Shown one piece after another: positions 20,465 through 31,954 of a DNA stretch of 64,000 bases. The notes beneath the pieces were generated by a model, which was not told where the DNA came from, made no database searches, and worked only from the letters and a program-made list of their open reading frames with translations. The position numbers and the translations under genes were made by a program. The stretch is from Odontocerum albicorne (Eukaryota > Arthropoda > Insecta > Trichoptera > Odontoceridae). The stretch is from NCBI GenBank assembly GCA_949825065.1, contig OX463846.1:16216205-16280204 (forward strand). The letters run 5' to 3'. Every line of letters begins with the position of its first letter. The first letter of the stretch is position 1.

Positions 20465-20700
20465 TTTGTACCTCAAATTATTAGTCTTCTAGAGGTGCCG
20501 TCTCTTATATGAAGTTAGTCACCGTCATGGAATTTTTTCTTTCGTTCACTGCAGCCAGCAACAACGCAGTAGAACTGCACCCAAACCACTCCCGCTAGTT
20601 CTAAAGCCAAGAAATACTGCGCCTTCCTCTGCCCCGTTTGCCACATATTTTTCACTGGGTGATCCCTCACGATATAATTTATCCTGTGGCTCTCCTTATG
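20465..20700. other. GC-richer island of unknown identity
   Basis: A block with much higher GC than its flanks (for example CCAAACCACTCCCGCTAGTT and CTTCCTCTGCCCCGTTTGCC). No frame longer than a few dozen codons. It is probably a fragment of an old repeat; I cannot name the family. Confidence 0.35.
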
Positions 20701-20869
20701 TTACAAACCTTAAATGTTCTCGGTCGATATTGATATTGAAACGATATTTTTACATACTTATTGTTACTGAATATTTGACTTACTATTTATTGTTTCAGTT
20801 ACTATCTCCTTTTGAGTATAAACGTTTTGTTTTTATTTTTATTTTTTATATATTGTTTATAGTTAAGGC

Positions 20870-21000
20870 ATTAACATTGTGGCGGTTTAAAGACATTGTA
20901 ATTTGTTTTATCAAACACTGTTTATTCTACTTTTTGTAACGGTATAACCTTACCGGTTTCGAGGCTTTCACCTCATCATCAGGGAGCACAAACAAACAAG
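20870..21000 (-). mobile_element. Penelope-like terminal segment with hammerhead-like core
   Basis: AACACTGTTTATTCTAC, CGGTATAACCTTACCGG, CGAGGCTTTCACCTCATCATC and GGGAGCACAAACAA match the copies at 19535 and 32304. The minus-strand RNA would read CUGAUGA, U, GAGGU-GAAA-GCCUC, GAAAC, CGGUA...UACCG, UUA, i.e. an intact hammerhead-type CUGAUGA/GAAAC pair with a closed stem II. Confidence 0.55.
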
Positions 21001-21960
21001 AATGTTGATATATAAAATATGAGGTAAGCGTGAATGTCAGAAACGAGAAGACACCATCAAAAGGAATAATATTTTTTAAACACAACAAAAAATATTCCAT
21101 GCTGCTTTGTAACCCATCACTTATCACTTTCCCAAATTAAGAAGAGTCTAGAGCTATAATTGATAGAGATAGACAAAACATTTTATATATTATGCACGCA
21201 CGAATAAAGGGTCGGGCCTGATATTTTTGTTGATCCATTATATTTTTACAAACCTTCTAATTTGGAGAACCACAAAAATGATAGTTAGAATTTTAATACA
21301 GACATTGTACTCGTATATCAATTTTGAATTTATAGTTTGCTATCAGGCTATTCTATTTTATTTCCAAGTTAATTGTAATCGTGTGAACACCCTGGGTTGA
21401 AAATTATCTATCCTCTTTTATTTACCACTCATGACTACTTTGTATTTAACAATCAATTTATAACCAATATGTATTTAATGTTATATAAATAAACAATTAA
21501 ATTGAACCACTCCAATCCTTACAGAATCTCGTGACGATGAGCAATCGATAACCCTAGGTGCACTCACGTGAGCAACCGAAGACGTTCGGTTCGATGAACC
21601 GGCGGGTCAGCATTTTGCATGGCTTAAATTTTGCATATATTATTAATTCGTATGAGATCATATATTTTATTCGATCATTTTGTTCTTTATTTTAGAGCAG
21701 ACGAGTTATAAATAATCAACTTTGAAGGAACATGTTCCTCTCATAGTTATGAATACTGTTTTGTTGACAGCTGAAAATATTAATTTAAATAATTTATTTG
21801 CAGTTGGAAACAACCTAGTGTGTATTCAATATGAAAAATTATATTTTTTTCATAGAACATTCAAACTTTTTTAGAGATTATGATCAGCTGTAAAGTGGAA
21901 AAAGACAAGGACTAGTAACTATTATCAAAAATATAATGTGAACATTTTGTTCGTTCATTC
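21001..21960. other. Unannotated stretch
   Basis: A small GC-richer patch with CCGAAGACGTTCGGTTCG and GATGAACCGGCGGGTCAGC lies at 21540-21620. No gene recognised. Confidence 0.4.
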
Positions 21961-22620
21961 ATGAGCTATCCCTCAACATATCCATATATCAATATGAAGG
22001 CTGAAAAACTATTATCAAATAGGGAATTCAAACTATTCATTCATTCATTCCTAGGGTACTCCTCAACATTTTCATGTAGCAATCTGAAGGCTAGTGAAAC
22101 TGTCATCAAAAAAGGAATTTGAACTTTTTTTTTTCATTCATTCATATGGTTCTCCTCAACATATGCGTATATCAATACGAACACTAGAAAAATTATCATC
22201 AAAAAAGGAATTTAATTTTTTTTTCATTCTTTCTATTGATATTCCTCATCATATGCATATATCAATACGAAGACTACAAACATTCTCACCAAAAAAGAAA
22301 TTTAAAGTATTCCTTCATTCATTTCTATGGTACCCCTCAACGTTTCCTTATATCAATAAGAAGACTAGTAAAACTATCATAAAAAAAATAATTGAAATTT
22401 ATTTTTTCCATTTATTCATATGTTACCCCTCAACATAGGCAGATATCAATACAAACACTAGAAAAAACTATCACCAAAAAAGGAGTTTAAACATTTTTTT
22501 CATTAATTTGTAAGGTATCCATCAACATATCCGTAAATCAATACGCAAACTAGTAAAACTATCATCAAAAAAGGAATTTAAACATTTTTTTCATTCATTC
22601 GTATGGTAGGTACCCCTCAG
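21961..22620. repeat. 90-96-bp minisatellite, about 7 copies
   Basis: CCTCAACATATNCNTATATC recurs at 21971, 22061, 22154, 22244, 22335, 22428, 22519 and 22615, with spacings of 90, 93, 90, 91, 93, 91 and 96. Each unit goes on with AATACGAAGACTAGTAAAACTATCATCAAAAAAGG-like text and a run of CATTCATTCATT. The start of the unit (TACCCCTCAACATATC) equals the terminal bases of SINE family B, and a B copy begins exactly at the last unit. The 114-codon frame within it is a by-product of the periodicity. Confidence 0.93.
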
Positions 22621-22930
22621 TATTGATGATGCAGACAAGTTGAAGAGCGTTGTCGAGAGACAACATTATCTTCGACTCCAGCAATTATTGAGGCTTTGGG
22701 TTATGAAACACAGTTCACCATCGTACTTATGTAAATACTACCGCACGGGAATAGGCAACAACAATTACACACATCTAATACGTCTTAGTATTGTATCCAA
22801 ATGAACTCTTTAATCAGACTGAGACTTTGTTTTATTAATTTTTTTCGATTCCACCGGGAATCGAACCCAATACACATGCGTGAAAAGCCAGCGTCTTACC
22901 AACTGAGTTATGGAGGTCGCTGAAGGTTGA
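22621..22930 (-). repeat. tRNA-derived SINE, family B (full length)
   Basis: The minus-strand head is CCATAACTCAGTTGGTAAGACGC (box A-like) with box B GGGTTCGATTCCC (22858-22870). CAGTCTGATTAAAGAG and the central stem-loop (near 22765-22800) follow, and the tail has GAAGATAATGTTGTCTCTCG and ACGCTCTTCAACTTG. This is one of the best preserved copies. Confidence 0.85.
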
Positions 22931-23194
22931 ATTAAAATAATTTAATCGAGCGTATATACCGATATGCCAACCAAGAGTCCTAAAATTAAAAATAATTTTG
23001 AATTTTATGTTACACTTCAGGTGACAGTAAAATTACATAGGTCACTCAAATCCCGAAAAAATGTAAAAAAAGGTATGACAGTAAAACTAGTATTGTAACT
23101 GCTACAGATCAAACTCTAGATGTAACATTAACATGGTTAGCAATTCGAGCGAGACGAAGAAAAATTAGTTCATTTCCTAAAAATATTTTTTTAT
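22931..23194. other. Unannotated stretch
   Basis: Nothing recognised. Confidence 0.4.
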
Positions 23195-23560
23195 ACATAC
23201 ATTCTATCACGCCGTTTCCTAGTCGTGTCAGGCAGAAACGACAGAGGGTCAAACATTCCTATCGTCACACGCATTTTTTTTTCTCCTTTTTATGCATATA
23301 TATCTTCTCATGCAACACCTTAAATGTATCTAACTTTTAATTTCCCTTGATCCAACCATAAATTCTTTGGTTTTTCTTTAGCACGTCCCCCCGTGTATTC
23401 TTCTCAGTCCACACATTTCTGCAGCATTTTTTCGACCACTTTTAGAATTAATCCATGTTAACGTTTCTCTTCCATAGACCAAAGTTGGTAATTAAAAAAA
23501 TGGTGTCTACTTTCATCTTAGCAGTTATTATACTGTTCGATTCGAATAAATATTTGCAAT
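23195..23560 (-). pseudogene. RTE-like LINE 3' end, family R
   Basis: ATACATTCTATCACGCCGTTTCC, GTGTCAGGCAGAAACGACAGAG and CCAACCATAAATTCTTTGG follow the same order as at 15065. Coding sense is the minus strand and is badly decayed. Confidence 0.6.
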
Positions 23561-24459
23561 TAAGTAATATCGTAGTTTAACATATTTGATTAATGTATAA
23601 GCTGGATCAAACTTACAGTAGGTATTACATACGAGTAAATTCAATAGTTGCAAAATATTGAAATTATCCTTTTGTTATTTTTTTTAATGTAGATATTATA
23701 TGAAAAATATTTTGACTTTCTGAATTGAACAAATCATGAAACAGAAATATTCTAAGAAATATTTTTATATTTCGAGCTTAAATGTGGATCCAATATTCAC
23801 ATGAAACGGCATTTTCCCAACATATGTGTTATCACGCGAGGAAGATTTTTTTTTCTATTTGTCATTCATTTCTCGTAACTCTTTAAATATTAATGTTTGC
23901 ATTACATTATCTGGGAGAGAATTGTATCGTATTTGAAAATTTATAACCAAATTTTTGTATCGAACATCACAATATCCAAAATCTTATTTTTTTTATTTGT
24001 TTATTCATTTTACATTTGATACAGGTTTAACCCAATTAAAATATATAACTAAAAAATAATAAATGAATAAAATACAAAATATGTAACATTAAGACAACAG
24101 GAACAATAATACTTATGTTATCTAGTGAAGTGACTTAATTATGCCTACAAAGCATATTAAAAATTTCAAAGATAAATTTATCCGATGAGATATGGTAAAT
24201 AGCGAAATCGGGAAAGTCGTTCAACAAAATCATTCCGTATCCAAATGGTGACGCTCTTAACAGATTAGTATGTTAATACGGCACTGAAAACGAACTTATT
24301 TCTCGATGACGTAAATACTAGTCATGTATATTACAATAAACGAAAGATGGTCAATCAACAAAGTGTTCCCTATTTTTTGTGTAAGCCATTTATGTACGAG
24401 TACGTATATGGTAAACAAGTCCGAAGATCTATTTTATCAATTATCCGGATTACATTTAT
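23561..24459. other. Unannotated AT-rich stretch
   Basis: No recognised feature; one TACGAGTACG motif near 24397. Confidence 0.4.
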
Positions 24460-24850
24460 TTTTTTAAGAATACTGGAATCAGAACTCTAGGTTCGGGTTC
24501 GATTCCCGATGGTATCCAAAAAAAAAAGGGTCACTCTGGTAAAAAAAGTTCGTCTTGTATATATAATAATAATACTCGCACGCGTCGAGTTCGTGTGCTA
24601 ATGCTGTTGCCTCTTCACTTACTGTAGTATTTAAGAGGCAACTATGTTAGCACACGAACGAAGGCAAACGGCGAATTCCTCAAAGAAGTCTGTTTAAAGG
24701 TTCGTTTGGTAACTATACTATTAGTGTTGTTGCCCTGTCTGTAGTATTTCCAACACGTACCATAACGAACTTCGAGTTGCTTGCCTACCATCTCCCGGTC
24801 ACGCTCTAAAATATTTCTGAATCACCGATTTGGGTATATTGAAGGATGAC
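24460..24850 (+). repeat. tRNA-derived SINE, family B, with enlarged hairpin
   Basis: Box B GGGTTCGATTCCCGATGG (24486-24503) is followed by TATCC, an A-run and the GTCACTCTGGT body. The central stem-loop is unusually long: arms 24589-24614 and 24634-24659 pair at 22 of 26 positions (GTTCGTGTGCTAA.../...TTAGCACACGAAC). The 3' part, with ATTTCTGAATCACCGATTTGGG and TATTGAAGGATGACA, completes the family B ending. No true tRNA fold is kept. Confidence 0.82.
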
Positions 24851-25586
24851 ATATGAAAAAAAAAAAGAAGAGTCACGATGCAATTTCATCGGTAGAGCAA
24901 AATATGTGTTGATCATAGATTGTATTGATTTGAAACAATAATGCGACATTGTAGAACATTGGTTCCACTGTTGTAATAATTAAAACTTTATCTAACTGGC
25001 CCTGGTCACTAATTTTCAGACACTTGGCTTAAGAAATGAAAGGCAAAAAATAGAGGAAAAAAAAATTTACATTTTTTGTAACAGTTTGAAATTGTCATTT
25101 TTTCTAAATATATTTAAAATAAACACGTGTTTTATGATCAACTTCTTTTTTCAATTGTCATATTTTATACCTTTTTTGTTATTGTTATATTTCGATATTA
25201 CTATATATAATATCATATAAGCACGATATCCTGATTGAAGGAGCCTAGACTCCCAAATATCTATCGGGGACAAACAATTGTACCACTGGATTATTTTCAC
25301 TCGATATATCAACGAAAAAGTGAGATGATTATTTTTAAAAGAAATTTAAAAAAATTATTACTAAATTTTGTCAATTATACGTTTTATCAAACTTACTTCA
25401 AGATTTTGAAATTATCTAACGTAAAATCTGCTTTATTCTTGTTAATGTTTTCAATTGTTTTACAATTACGCTATAAACGAGTATCGTAGAAATTGGCGAA
25501 CTTGTTTTTATGTCACAATATCTTCCAACCAACCATAAAAGTGCATTAATAAGTAAAAAAAAACTATTCAAAACTATCCATAAGCC
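24851..25586. other. Unannotated AT-rich stretch
   Basis: Nothing recognised; the 84-codon frame at 25235-25489 shows no known motif. Confidence 0.4.
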
Positions 25587-25790
25587 TCGTAACAGCGTTG
25601 GAAAGATGCCAGTATTTAAGCCCAAAGGTAGCGGGTTCAATTTTTGCTGTAAACTAAATTTAAAAAAAAGGATGTATACTGTCTGATTTTCACTTAATGT
25701 ATTTTTAACATCTTTCTAGTTGGGATAGATTGTCACATAAAAAGAAGCCCGCTTAGTTATATCCTGTATAACGAAAGTGTAATACAATAA
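25587..25790 (+). repeat. tRNA-derived SINE, family A
   Basis: A box A-like CGTAACAGCGTTGGAAAGATG, a decayed box B (GGGTTCAATTTTTGC), then CTGTCTGATTTTCACTTAATG, ACATCTTTCTAGTTGGGATAG and ATAACGAAAGTGTAATAC give the complete family A order. Confidence 0.75.
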
Positions 25791-25819
25791 ACAATATCCA
25801 CATTGTATATCGTATCATG

Positions 25820-26065
25820 AGGTGCATGGCCGCGGGGTAACGAGCTGGACTTTCGTACAGAAGGTAACCGGTTCGAACCTCGCGCTGTGCTATTCCCCTC
25901 AAATGACACGGGTATTTTTCCGCCGACTATTCGGAGAGTATAAGTATACTTATAATTATTTCAAAAAAGGGAAAACATACCGGTGTACTCCGATCGTATC
26001 ACATTGGTGTACCATCGGATCCAGTACAGCGGTGTGGTCAGTGAGTTTGCTGGTGTGCAACGACA
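25820..26065 (+). repeat. tRNA-derived SINE, third family (C)
   Basis: The head GCATGGCCGCGGGGTAACGAGC (box A-like) and box B CCGGTTCGAACCTCG (25868-25882) precede a body unlike families A and B (ACACGGGTATTTTTCCGCCG, then ACTCCGATCGTATCACATTGG and GTACAGCGGTGTGGTCAGTG). It is seen once here. The tRNA-like arms do not close well enough for a functional tRNA. An 84-codon open frame across it is fortuitous. Confidence 0.7.
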
Positions 26066-26599
26066 CACTTACTTAAAAAAAACAATTACACAACTTTGCT
26101 TTTCAACTGACTTGACCTTGGAATAGAGAGGGGATTCTCGACTACGAGGCACAGCCACAACGGCAATATCCATGTAGTATTTTGTACATATTAAAAATCA
26201 AACGTTCTAGTTAAAAATCGACCATGGTATTGATTTTCTAACACCATAATATATTGTTTAACAATGACTTAATAAGTAAATAATTAAAACTGTTTAAGAT
26301 ACATTTTCTTAAGTTTAATTAACATTTAAAAATAATGTCAAATTGACCTACGGTAATCACTTTTCTTATCCAGTTACGTTTCAACACTAAAATACAGCTG
26401 TGAAAAATAAAAAATACATAAGAAACTTCTTTTGTTTCTGGCCTTAAGAGTCTCCCCGTAATATTCTTTTTGTTGAGATAAAAGAAACAAGCTGTAGAAT
26501 ATTTTCAAATATCTCTTTATCTTAATTAAAATACGGTACTGATAATAGACTTGAAGGTAGGTGAAGGATAATCCTTAGATAAAAAAAATAAAAAGTTAT
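26066..26599. other. Unannotated AT-rich stretch
   Basis: Nothing recognised. Confidence 0.4.
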
Positions 26600-26662
26600 T
26601 AGGATGGTTGTTAAACTATTGAGGTAATTTTAGGATGGTTGTTAAACTATCGAGGTAATTTT
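26600..26662. repeat. 31-bp tandem duplication
   Basis: TAGGATGGTTGTTAAACTAT plus (T/C)GAGGTAATTT occurs at 26600 and 26631 with one mismatch. Confidence 0.85.
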
Positions 26663-28848
26663 AGACTTGAATATACAAGGATCTAGGATTTTAATTTAAT
26701 TCAAAACAATTGTATCAATTGTTTATATCAAAAATATATGAAAAAATGCATTATTTTAAGTTAAAACTAACTATGAAAGATACACTTTTTTTTTAAATTC
26801 AGATGTTTTAGGTTTGATAACGAGTGTAAATTATTGTATCGTATTACACCTTTGTTGCATAATTAAGCACTTGCTATATTGAAATTATTTATCTTCCCCG
26901 AGCAGATTTACAAAACACGATGAACATGGATCTGTTGTATTTTTTTAAATAGACTTTAACAATGACAATTAACTAGTCCTAATGACAGATTTTGGAGAAA
27001 GCTAGTGTTATTCCATGTAAAAAAGCATTTGCCATGGATACGTGCAATTTTCTCAAGAATTTGAAAATGAGCTGATGTTAAAATTAAAATCAATCCTGGA
27101 CTCAATAAGACTAAATTACTGGTAGAATCCGATACGATTTTTACCAAAAATGTGGTATGCAAAGAAATATTTTCATTACAGATTGTTAATTTGGTAAACA
27201 TAACATTTAACAAGTATTAATTAATAAGTATTAATTGTATAATACATATTTTTTATACGCATTCTTGGGTTTGGCTGATTAATTACTAGCTGGAAGGGCT
27301 TTCCAGCTAATAATTAATAATGCATACTGTCCTAAAGGGCGCTCTGACTCTAAATTCACACCTACTATTATAGAATTCTCATTATAATCCTCCTGTTTTC
27401 CACTTCACATTTGAGATAAGCAAATCGTTTTATAAAAGTTATCCTATAATAATTACCAACGGTATTTCTATCCCTGTTTCGCTTCTCAAATAATGACTCC
27501 TTCGACAATATTAATTCTCATTTTTTCGGAAAAATAATGATTTTCTACGAGACTGAGTCCACAGATTCAAATAACTTAACGTAATATATAATGAGAAAAA
27601 GCATAGATTATAAGATTAATTGGTCATTAATAACTTCCGTATCGATCTGAACTGAACTAACCTTATTTTAAGTTCTCGTATATACAGGCTTTAAAGTATT
27701 GCTTGACCATATTTCAGAAGAAACTTTTGTACAAAGCAAAGCGCAGGAGTATTTCAATCTCATAGCGCTGGAGGCTCCTCGGTTACTCACACCGACACCA
27801 CCATTAAACTTCCTGAAACGGGAAGGTCGAACCTTTGCTCCCTAGAGGGAATATCTACAACCTCCCTAACAGTTTTTTGACAAATAAATTCAATTTTTCA
27901 ACTTCTTACTTAATCATTCGAAATGATTTTCAACGCAAGGATTTGAAAAAAAATTTATGAAAAATTTATTTTCATTCATTTCAGTCATATTTGCTCAAGA
28001 AATTACTTAAAATAATTTAATAAAAAAACATTGATTTTAACCATGTATCGTTTGATTTATTGAAAGTTTTGTTTTATAATTCCTAAAGCAACTTAAGCTA
28101 TCAAAAATAAATCAAATATATAAAAAGCGTAATACAACTCTTGAAATTCGTCTGAGTACGAATTACGTAAGAAATTATTGATTCCACAAAAAAATTAAAT
28201 ACGTGGAATAAACAGAAAACTAATTATCCAACCTTTGTACGGTCAAACAACTTAAAATAATGAAGTGGACAAGTTAAATAATGATCAATGTTTCTCATAC
28301 ACAATATTAAGGGAATAATTAATGACTTGGAAATTAAATAAATACACCTTAGCTATATTTAAATGGATATTTAGATTTGTAACAACAAATCATTATTCTC
28401 ATACGATTTTTCTTCACATCATTTTTATCAGTATGAATCTAGAATGTAAATAAATCCAAGTACGAGTATCATAAAATATAACAAATCTTCAAAATGGAAG
28501 TGCTACGTGCAAATCCACAATTGAGCTTTAAAAATAAGAACTCATTTCATTACATGACACATTTGTACGGAAACATAAAATTATTATTTCACGATTCAAT
28601 TTTTTTAAATAAATCGATATTTTTTAATAACAATTGTCTGTTTCCAACAAAGATCATTTTTACTATAAATATTACAAAGGAAAAAATATATAAAGTGATT
28701 GAGCTAAGTTGTCAAAACTGGAAAATATATGGAAGAGCAGAGCTATCACCATCACGACGAAAATGTGCCTAGTTAAGTTTCTCGTCTTCGCAATTTCATT
28801 AATGGCGTGGAGACTTGTACTCAGAGCAAGCAAGATACGTATAATAGA
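26663..28848. other. Long unannotated stretch with one hairpin and one GC-richer patch
   Basis: No gene recognised on either strand. An 18-base inverted repeat with 17 pairs and a 5-base loop lies at 27278-27318 (ATTAATTACTAGCTGGAA / TTCCAGCTAATAATTAAT). A GC-richer patch lies at 27725-27865 (CTCATAGCGCTGGAGGCTCC; GAAACGGGAAGGTCGAACC), source unknown. Frames of 85-92 codons at 26956 and 28494 have no recognisable motif. Confidence 0.4.
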
Positions 28849-29283
28849 TGTTTAGCAGAATGCTTCTTGTCTGAAGAGATGATGATAGTAGTTGTTGGTA
28901 AATAAATAAAATACGTCAATTAGCAATGCGGAAAGAGAGAGTGAATGAATCAATGAATAATAATTAATAATTAATGATGCTTTATTTATCGGTAAGTGGG
29001 TATTTATACATTTCAGAATGGGCGCGGGAGTGCGCCCGCAATATATTTTTATCTCGCTTCTGTGCGTGCAGAAATGGTCGATTGAAATATTGCAGACATC
29101 GCAAATAGTATTGTGGGTAGACAATTTGTTTGCGAAAACGGCGAGACAGCGTGATGCGGTCTCTTTCTACTGTGGAATGTATCGTAAATAGTATTTGTGG
29201 GTAAACAATTTCAATGTTTTGGTATGCGACCTTTGGACATATCCAAAGGTCGTTTCGTCGGTCGTTGACCGTGTGTGTTGGCA
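28849..29283 (-). mobile_element. Solo-LTR-like element, copy 1
   Basis: On the minus strand it runs TGCCAACACACACGGTCAACG ... CTGCTAAACA. It shares with 50206-50617, in order: CACGGTCAA(C/T)GACCGA(C/T)GAA, GACCTTTG, GCTGTCTCGCC, GGCGC-rich text, TATAAATACC, AATAAA, CACTCTCTC(A/T)TTCCGCATTGC and ATCATCATCTCTTC. A TATA box followed by a start-like CTCTCTC and a polyadenylation AATAAA fits a Pol II LTR. No target duplication could be confirmed. It sits directly before a LINE remnant. Confidence 0.65.
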
Positions 29284-29289
29284 ATATTC

Positions 29290-29700
29290 AGCGACGACCA
29301 TGGTTCCTACAGATGCATTTGAAATGTGGTGCATAATAGAGATGTTACGAAATCCATGGACAGTAAAGTTTGCCTTACACCTCCATTCTCGAAGAATTGA
29401 GAATTATCGTCAGTTTGTCAACAATATGCCTTCGGCAAATCCTCCGATTATTTGGACACATTGCTCCTAGCCAAGGAGGCAGTTTGGAGAGGTTTGTGGG
29501 TACTGGAAACGTGATAGAACGAAGCACTAGAGGAAGAATCCCAATGCGTTGAACTTACCAAGTGAGAAATGCATCTGGACTACCCATAACAACTGCCCTA
29601 CGAGCAGTGAAGTGCAGGGATGGATGGAGAGGAGTCGTCTGAGACTATCATGGGAGTCACAATGCTCAGTCGTGAGCTATACGAGAGAGTGGATTTTTGA
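29290..29700 (+). pseudogene. LINE ORF2 C-terminal remnant
   Basis: The frames give DAFEMWCIIEMLRNPW, then in another frame SILEELRIIVSLSTICLRQI and LRLFGHIAPSQGGSLERF, then GNVIERSTRGRIPMR followed by a stop. This matches the C-terminal part of insect non-LTR reverse transcriptases (EMWCWRRMLR-IPWT ... ILEELG..RLSTI ... FGHI.RR ... LVVTGKVEGKRSRGRSPTRW). At least one frameshift and two stops are visible. The same lineage is at 59255-59690 (inverted), 18600 and 5041. Confidence 0.8.
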
Positions 29701-30369
29701 GCTACTTTGATAAAAAAAAAACATTTATTATGACTTTCCCCTCGCATTTATGTCGCGTTTAAGAATAAAAAGTTCGAAGAAAAATCTAAGCTTCCCATAA
29801 ATCTAACAATGTTAAATGATGAAATATTAAATGGGCACCTAATCTAAGGCCAGTTTTTTCGAGCGGAAAATAATGTACAGTCACCAAAAATGTGATCCCT
29901 TACGAAAAATAAAAATGAAAAATTACTCCTTATCTCGGTAACATGCGCATTTTGTTAGAAACATTTTTCACACGCCGTCCCAAGATGCGAAGTTTCCCCG
30001 ATACATCATTATTTTAAAACATGTTCCGAAGCAAATTTCCCATTTTATCTCGACTAACCGTCTTGAAGGGGAGACACCAGGGCCTTAAGACAAGGGTTCT
30101 CTCAAGGAAATTCCTTATCATATTAGAAAGAAGGGTGAAGGGTTTATCAAAGTTTGTTGCCAACAATAAGAGAACATGGTATACTTTCGTTAGGAAATCT
30201 GCGATGATATCGGGGTAATTGATTGCGATTTATAAAGTTACTTTTTTAATATATCATACAAAATGTCCTTCCATATCACTAAAAAAATGGACACGTCACT
30301 ATGAGATTACGTTTTCATAAAATTTAAGGTATGGTTTTTTAGGGTAGGGTATTTTAATAGTGTACATAC
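29701..30369. other. Unannotated stretch
   Basis: Nothing recognised; a 65-codon frame at 30021 lacks known motifs. Confidence 0.4.
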
Positions 30370-30690
30370 ATACTAAAAACCATTCCATGTCCCTTTTGGC
30401 GTGGACAAATATAATAGATCTCCACGTCTTTATTTGAAGCACATAGCTCTCGTCTCGTCCACATCTACCATATATGTTACACCTCATCAAATATTCTCTC
30501 CATTTATTTCAGATATATAATAATTGTTTCGTAAGTATTTCATAACTGTTTCTCTCAATGCGGCCAAACCTTCTGAAGAGTATTTTCTTAATTCTACTTA
30601 TATAATGTATCTCTAACAAACTTTAGCTCAACGTTTTTTACTCTATCAAACATCGTTATACCAGTAAATTTACACATGGTACGACTTTTT
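30370..30690 (-). pseudogene. RTE-like LINE 3' end, family R
   Basis: AAAACCATTCCATGTCCCTTTT corresponds to the terminal CCATCACGCC..CCCTGT segment. The minus strand reads KKILFRRFGRIER near 30546-30590, the LRWFGHIER motif of family R. The closest relative in this window is 36205-36570. A mariner lies immediately to the right. Confidence 0.55.
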
Positions 30691-30698
30691 ACCTAATA

Positions 30699-30729
30699 TT
30701 AGGTCCTTACATATGAAATTGGCGTTTTG
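30699..30729 (+). repeat. Mariner left terminal inverted repeat
   Basis: Exactly complementary to 31955-31985; this is where transposase binds and cuts. Similarity stops abruptly after 31 bases (CCGT here, the complement of CCAAA on the other side). Confidence 0.95.
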
Positions 30730-30887
30730 CCGTACTGGCAACTTTGATCTCAAATATCTTCTCTTTGGTTAGGAATTCCAAATTCAAATTTATACAGCTA
30801 TTTACTCAAGTATTTGTGTTTCGAAAATTATAATTCATTTGTTTTTTCCTCAATTGTTTTTTTTCTTTGCGTCACTCAGTTTACAAA

Positions 30888-31907
30888 ATGGAAAACTTGA
30901 AATATCGCGTTATTTACGAGTACGAGTTCCACCGTGGCACCAGTGCTGCAGAAACGGCTCGAAGGATTAATGATGTGTATGGCGACGGTGCCGCAAAAGA
31001 AAACACAGTGCGTTTTTGGTTCCAACGTTTTCGTTCTGGAAATTTCGACCTGCAGAAGAAGCCCCGTGGACGGCCGGAGACCAAAGTTGATAATGAAGAA
31101 TTGAAGGCTATTGTGGAAGCGGATCCATCGCAAACCACGTCCGAGTTAGCTGCAGGCTGCGGTGTTAGTGATAAAACTGTTTTAATCCACTTGAAGCAAA
31201 TTGGGAAGGTGAAAAAGCTTGAAAGGTGGGTACCTCACGAATTGAGTGAAGCAAATCAACAAACGCGCGTTGACTGCTGCGTTGCATTACTCAACCGGCA
31301 CAATAATGAAGGGATTTTGAATCGAATCATTACCTGTGATGAAAAGTGGATCCTGTATGATAATCGGAAGCGCTCATCGCAATGGCTGAACCCTGCCAAA
31401 CCAGCCAAACCATGCCCCAAGCGAAAATTGACTCCAAAAAAGTTACTTGTGAGCGTTTGGTGGACTAGTGCTGGTGTCGTTCACTACAGCTTTCTTAAAT
31501 CTGGCCAGACGATTACGGCAGATGTCTATTGTCAGCAACTGCAAACCATGATGGAAAAGCTAGCTGCTAAACAACCGAGGCTGGTTAATCGCTCTAGGCC
31601 ACTGCTGCTTCATGATAACGCTAGACCACACACTGCACAACAGACGGCTACCAAATTAGAAGAGCTTCAATTGGAATGTCTAAGACATCCACCGTACTCT
31701 CCGGACCTTGCCCCAACAGATTACTATTTTTTTCGAAATTTGGATAACTTCTTGCAAGGGAAAAAATTCAACTCCGATGGGGCAGTCCAAACCGACTTCA
31801 AAGATTTTATTGATTCCCGTCCGAATGGTTTTTTTAGTAAAGGGATCGATGAACTACCTATGAGATGGCAAAAGTGCATAGATAGCAATGGTACATACTT
31901 TGATTAA
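30888..31907 (+). CDS. Mariner transposase, full length
   Basis: From Met at 30888 it gives 339 residues, close to the usual mariner length of about 340; an upstream in-frame Met at 30867 would add seven residues not typical of the family. Residues 1-110 hold the two helix-turn-helix regions that bind the inverted repeats. The WVPHEL linker is at 114-119. The catalytic Asp residues are D151 (TCDEKWI), D243 (HDNARPH) and D278 (YSPDLAPTD), with exactly 34 residues between the second and third, the D,D34D signature of true mariners. No stop or shift interrupts the frame. Whether it is active cannot be judged from sequence alone. AATAAATATAT directly after the stop may be the polyadenylation signal. 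Confidence 0.95.
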   Translation: MENLKYRVIYEYEFHRGTSAAETARRINDVYGDGAAKENTVRFWFQRFRSGNFDLQKKPRGRPETKVDNEELKAIVEADPSQTTSELAAGCGVSDKTVLIHLKQIGKVKKLERWVPHELSEANQQTRVDCCVALLNRHNNEGILNRIITCDEKWILYDNRKRSSQWLNPAKPAKPCPKRKLTPKKLLVSVWWTSAGVVHYSFLKSGQTITADVYCQQLQTMMEKLAAKQPRLVNRSRPLLLHDNARPHTAQQTATKLEELQLECLRHPPYSPDLAPTDYYFFRNLDNFLQGKKFNSDGAVQTDFKDFIDSRPNGFFSKGIDELPMRWQKCIDSNGTYFD

Positions 31908-31954
31908 ATAAATATATTATATTAAAAAAAAATCAACTTTATGTTCCTCCCAAA

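Noticed and set aside
21961..22620. CRISPR array
   Set aside because: Regular spacing, but units are contiguous diverged minisatellite copies, with no repeat/spacer alternation, in a eukaryotic context.
25820..26076. 84-codon open frame and possible tRNA
   Set aside because: Both are explained by a tRNA-derived SINE head; arms mispair and the protein has no motif.
28842..29340. 7-base repeat TAATAGA as target duplication of the LTR-like element
   Set aside because: The right copy lies inside conserved LINE coding text (after EMWC), so it cannot mark the element's edge; it looks like coincidence.
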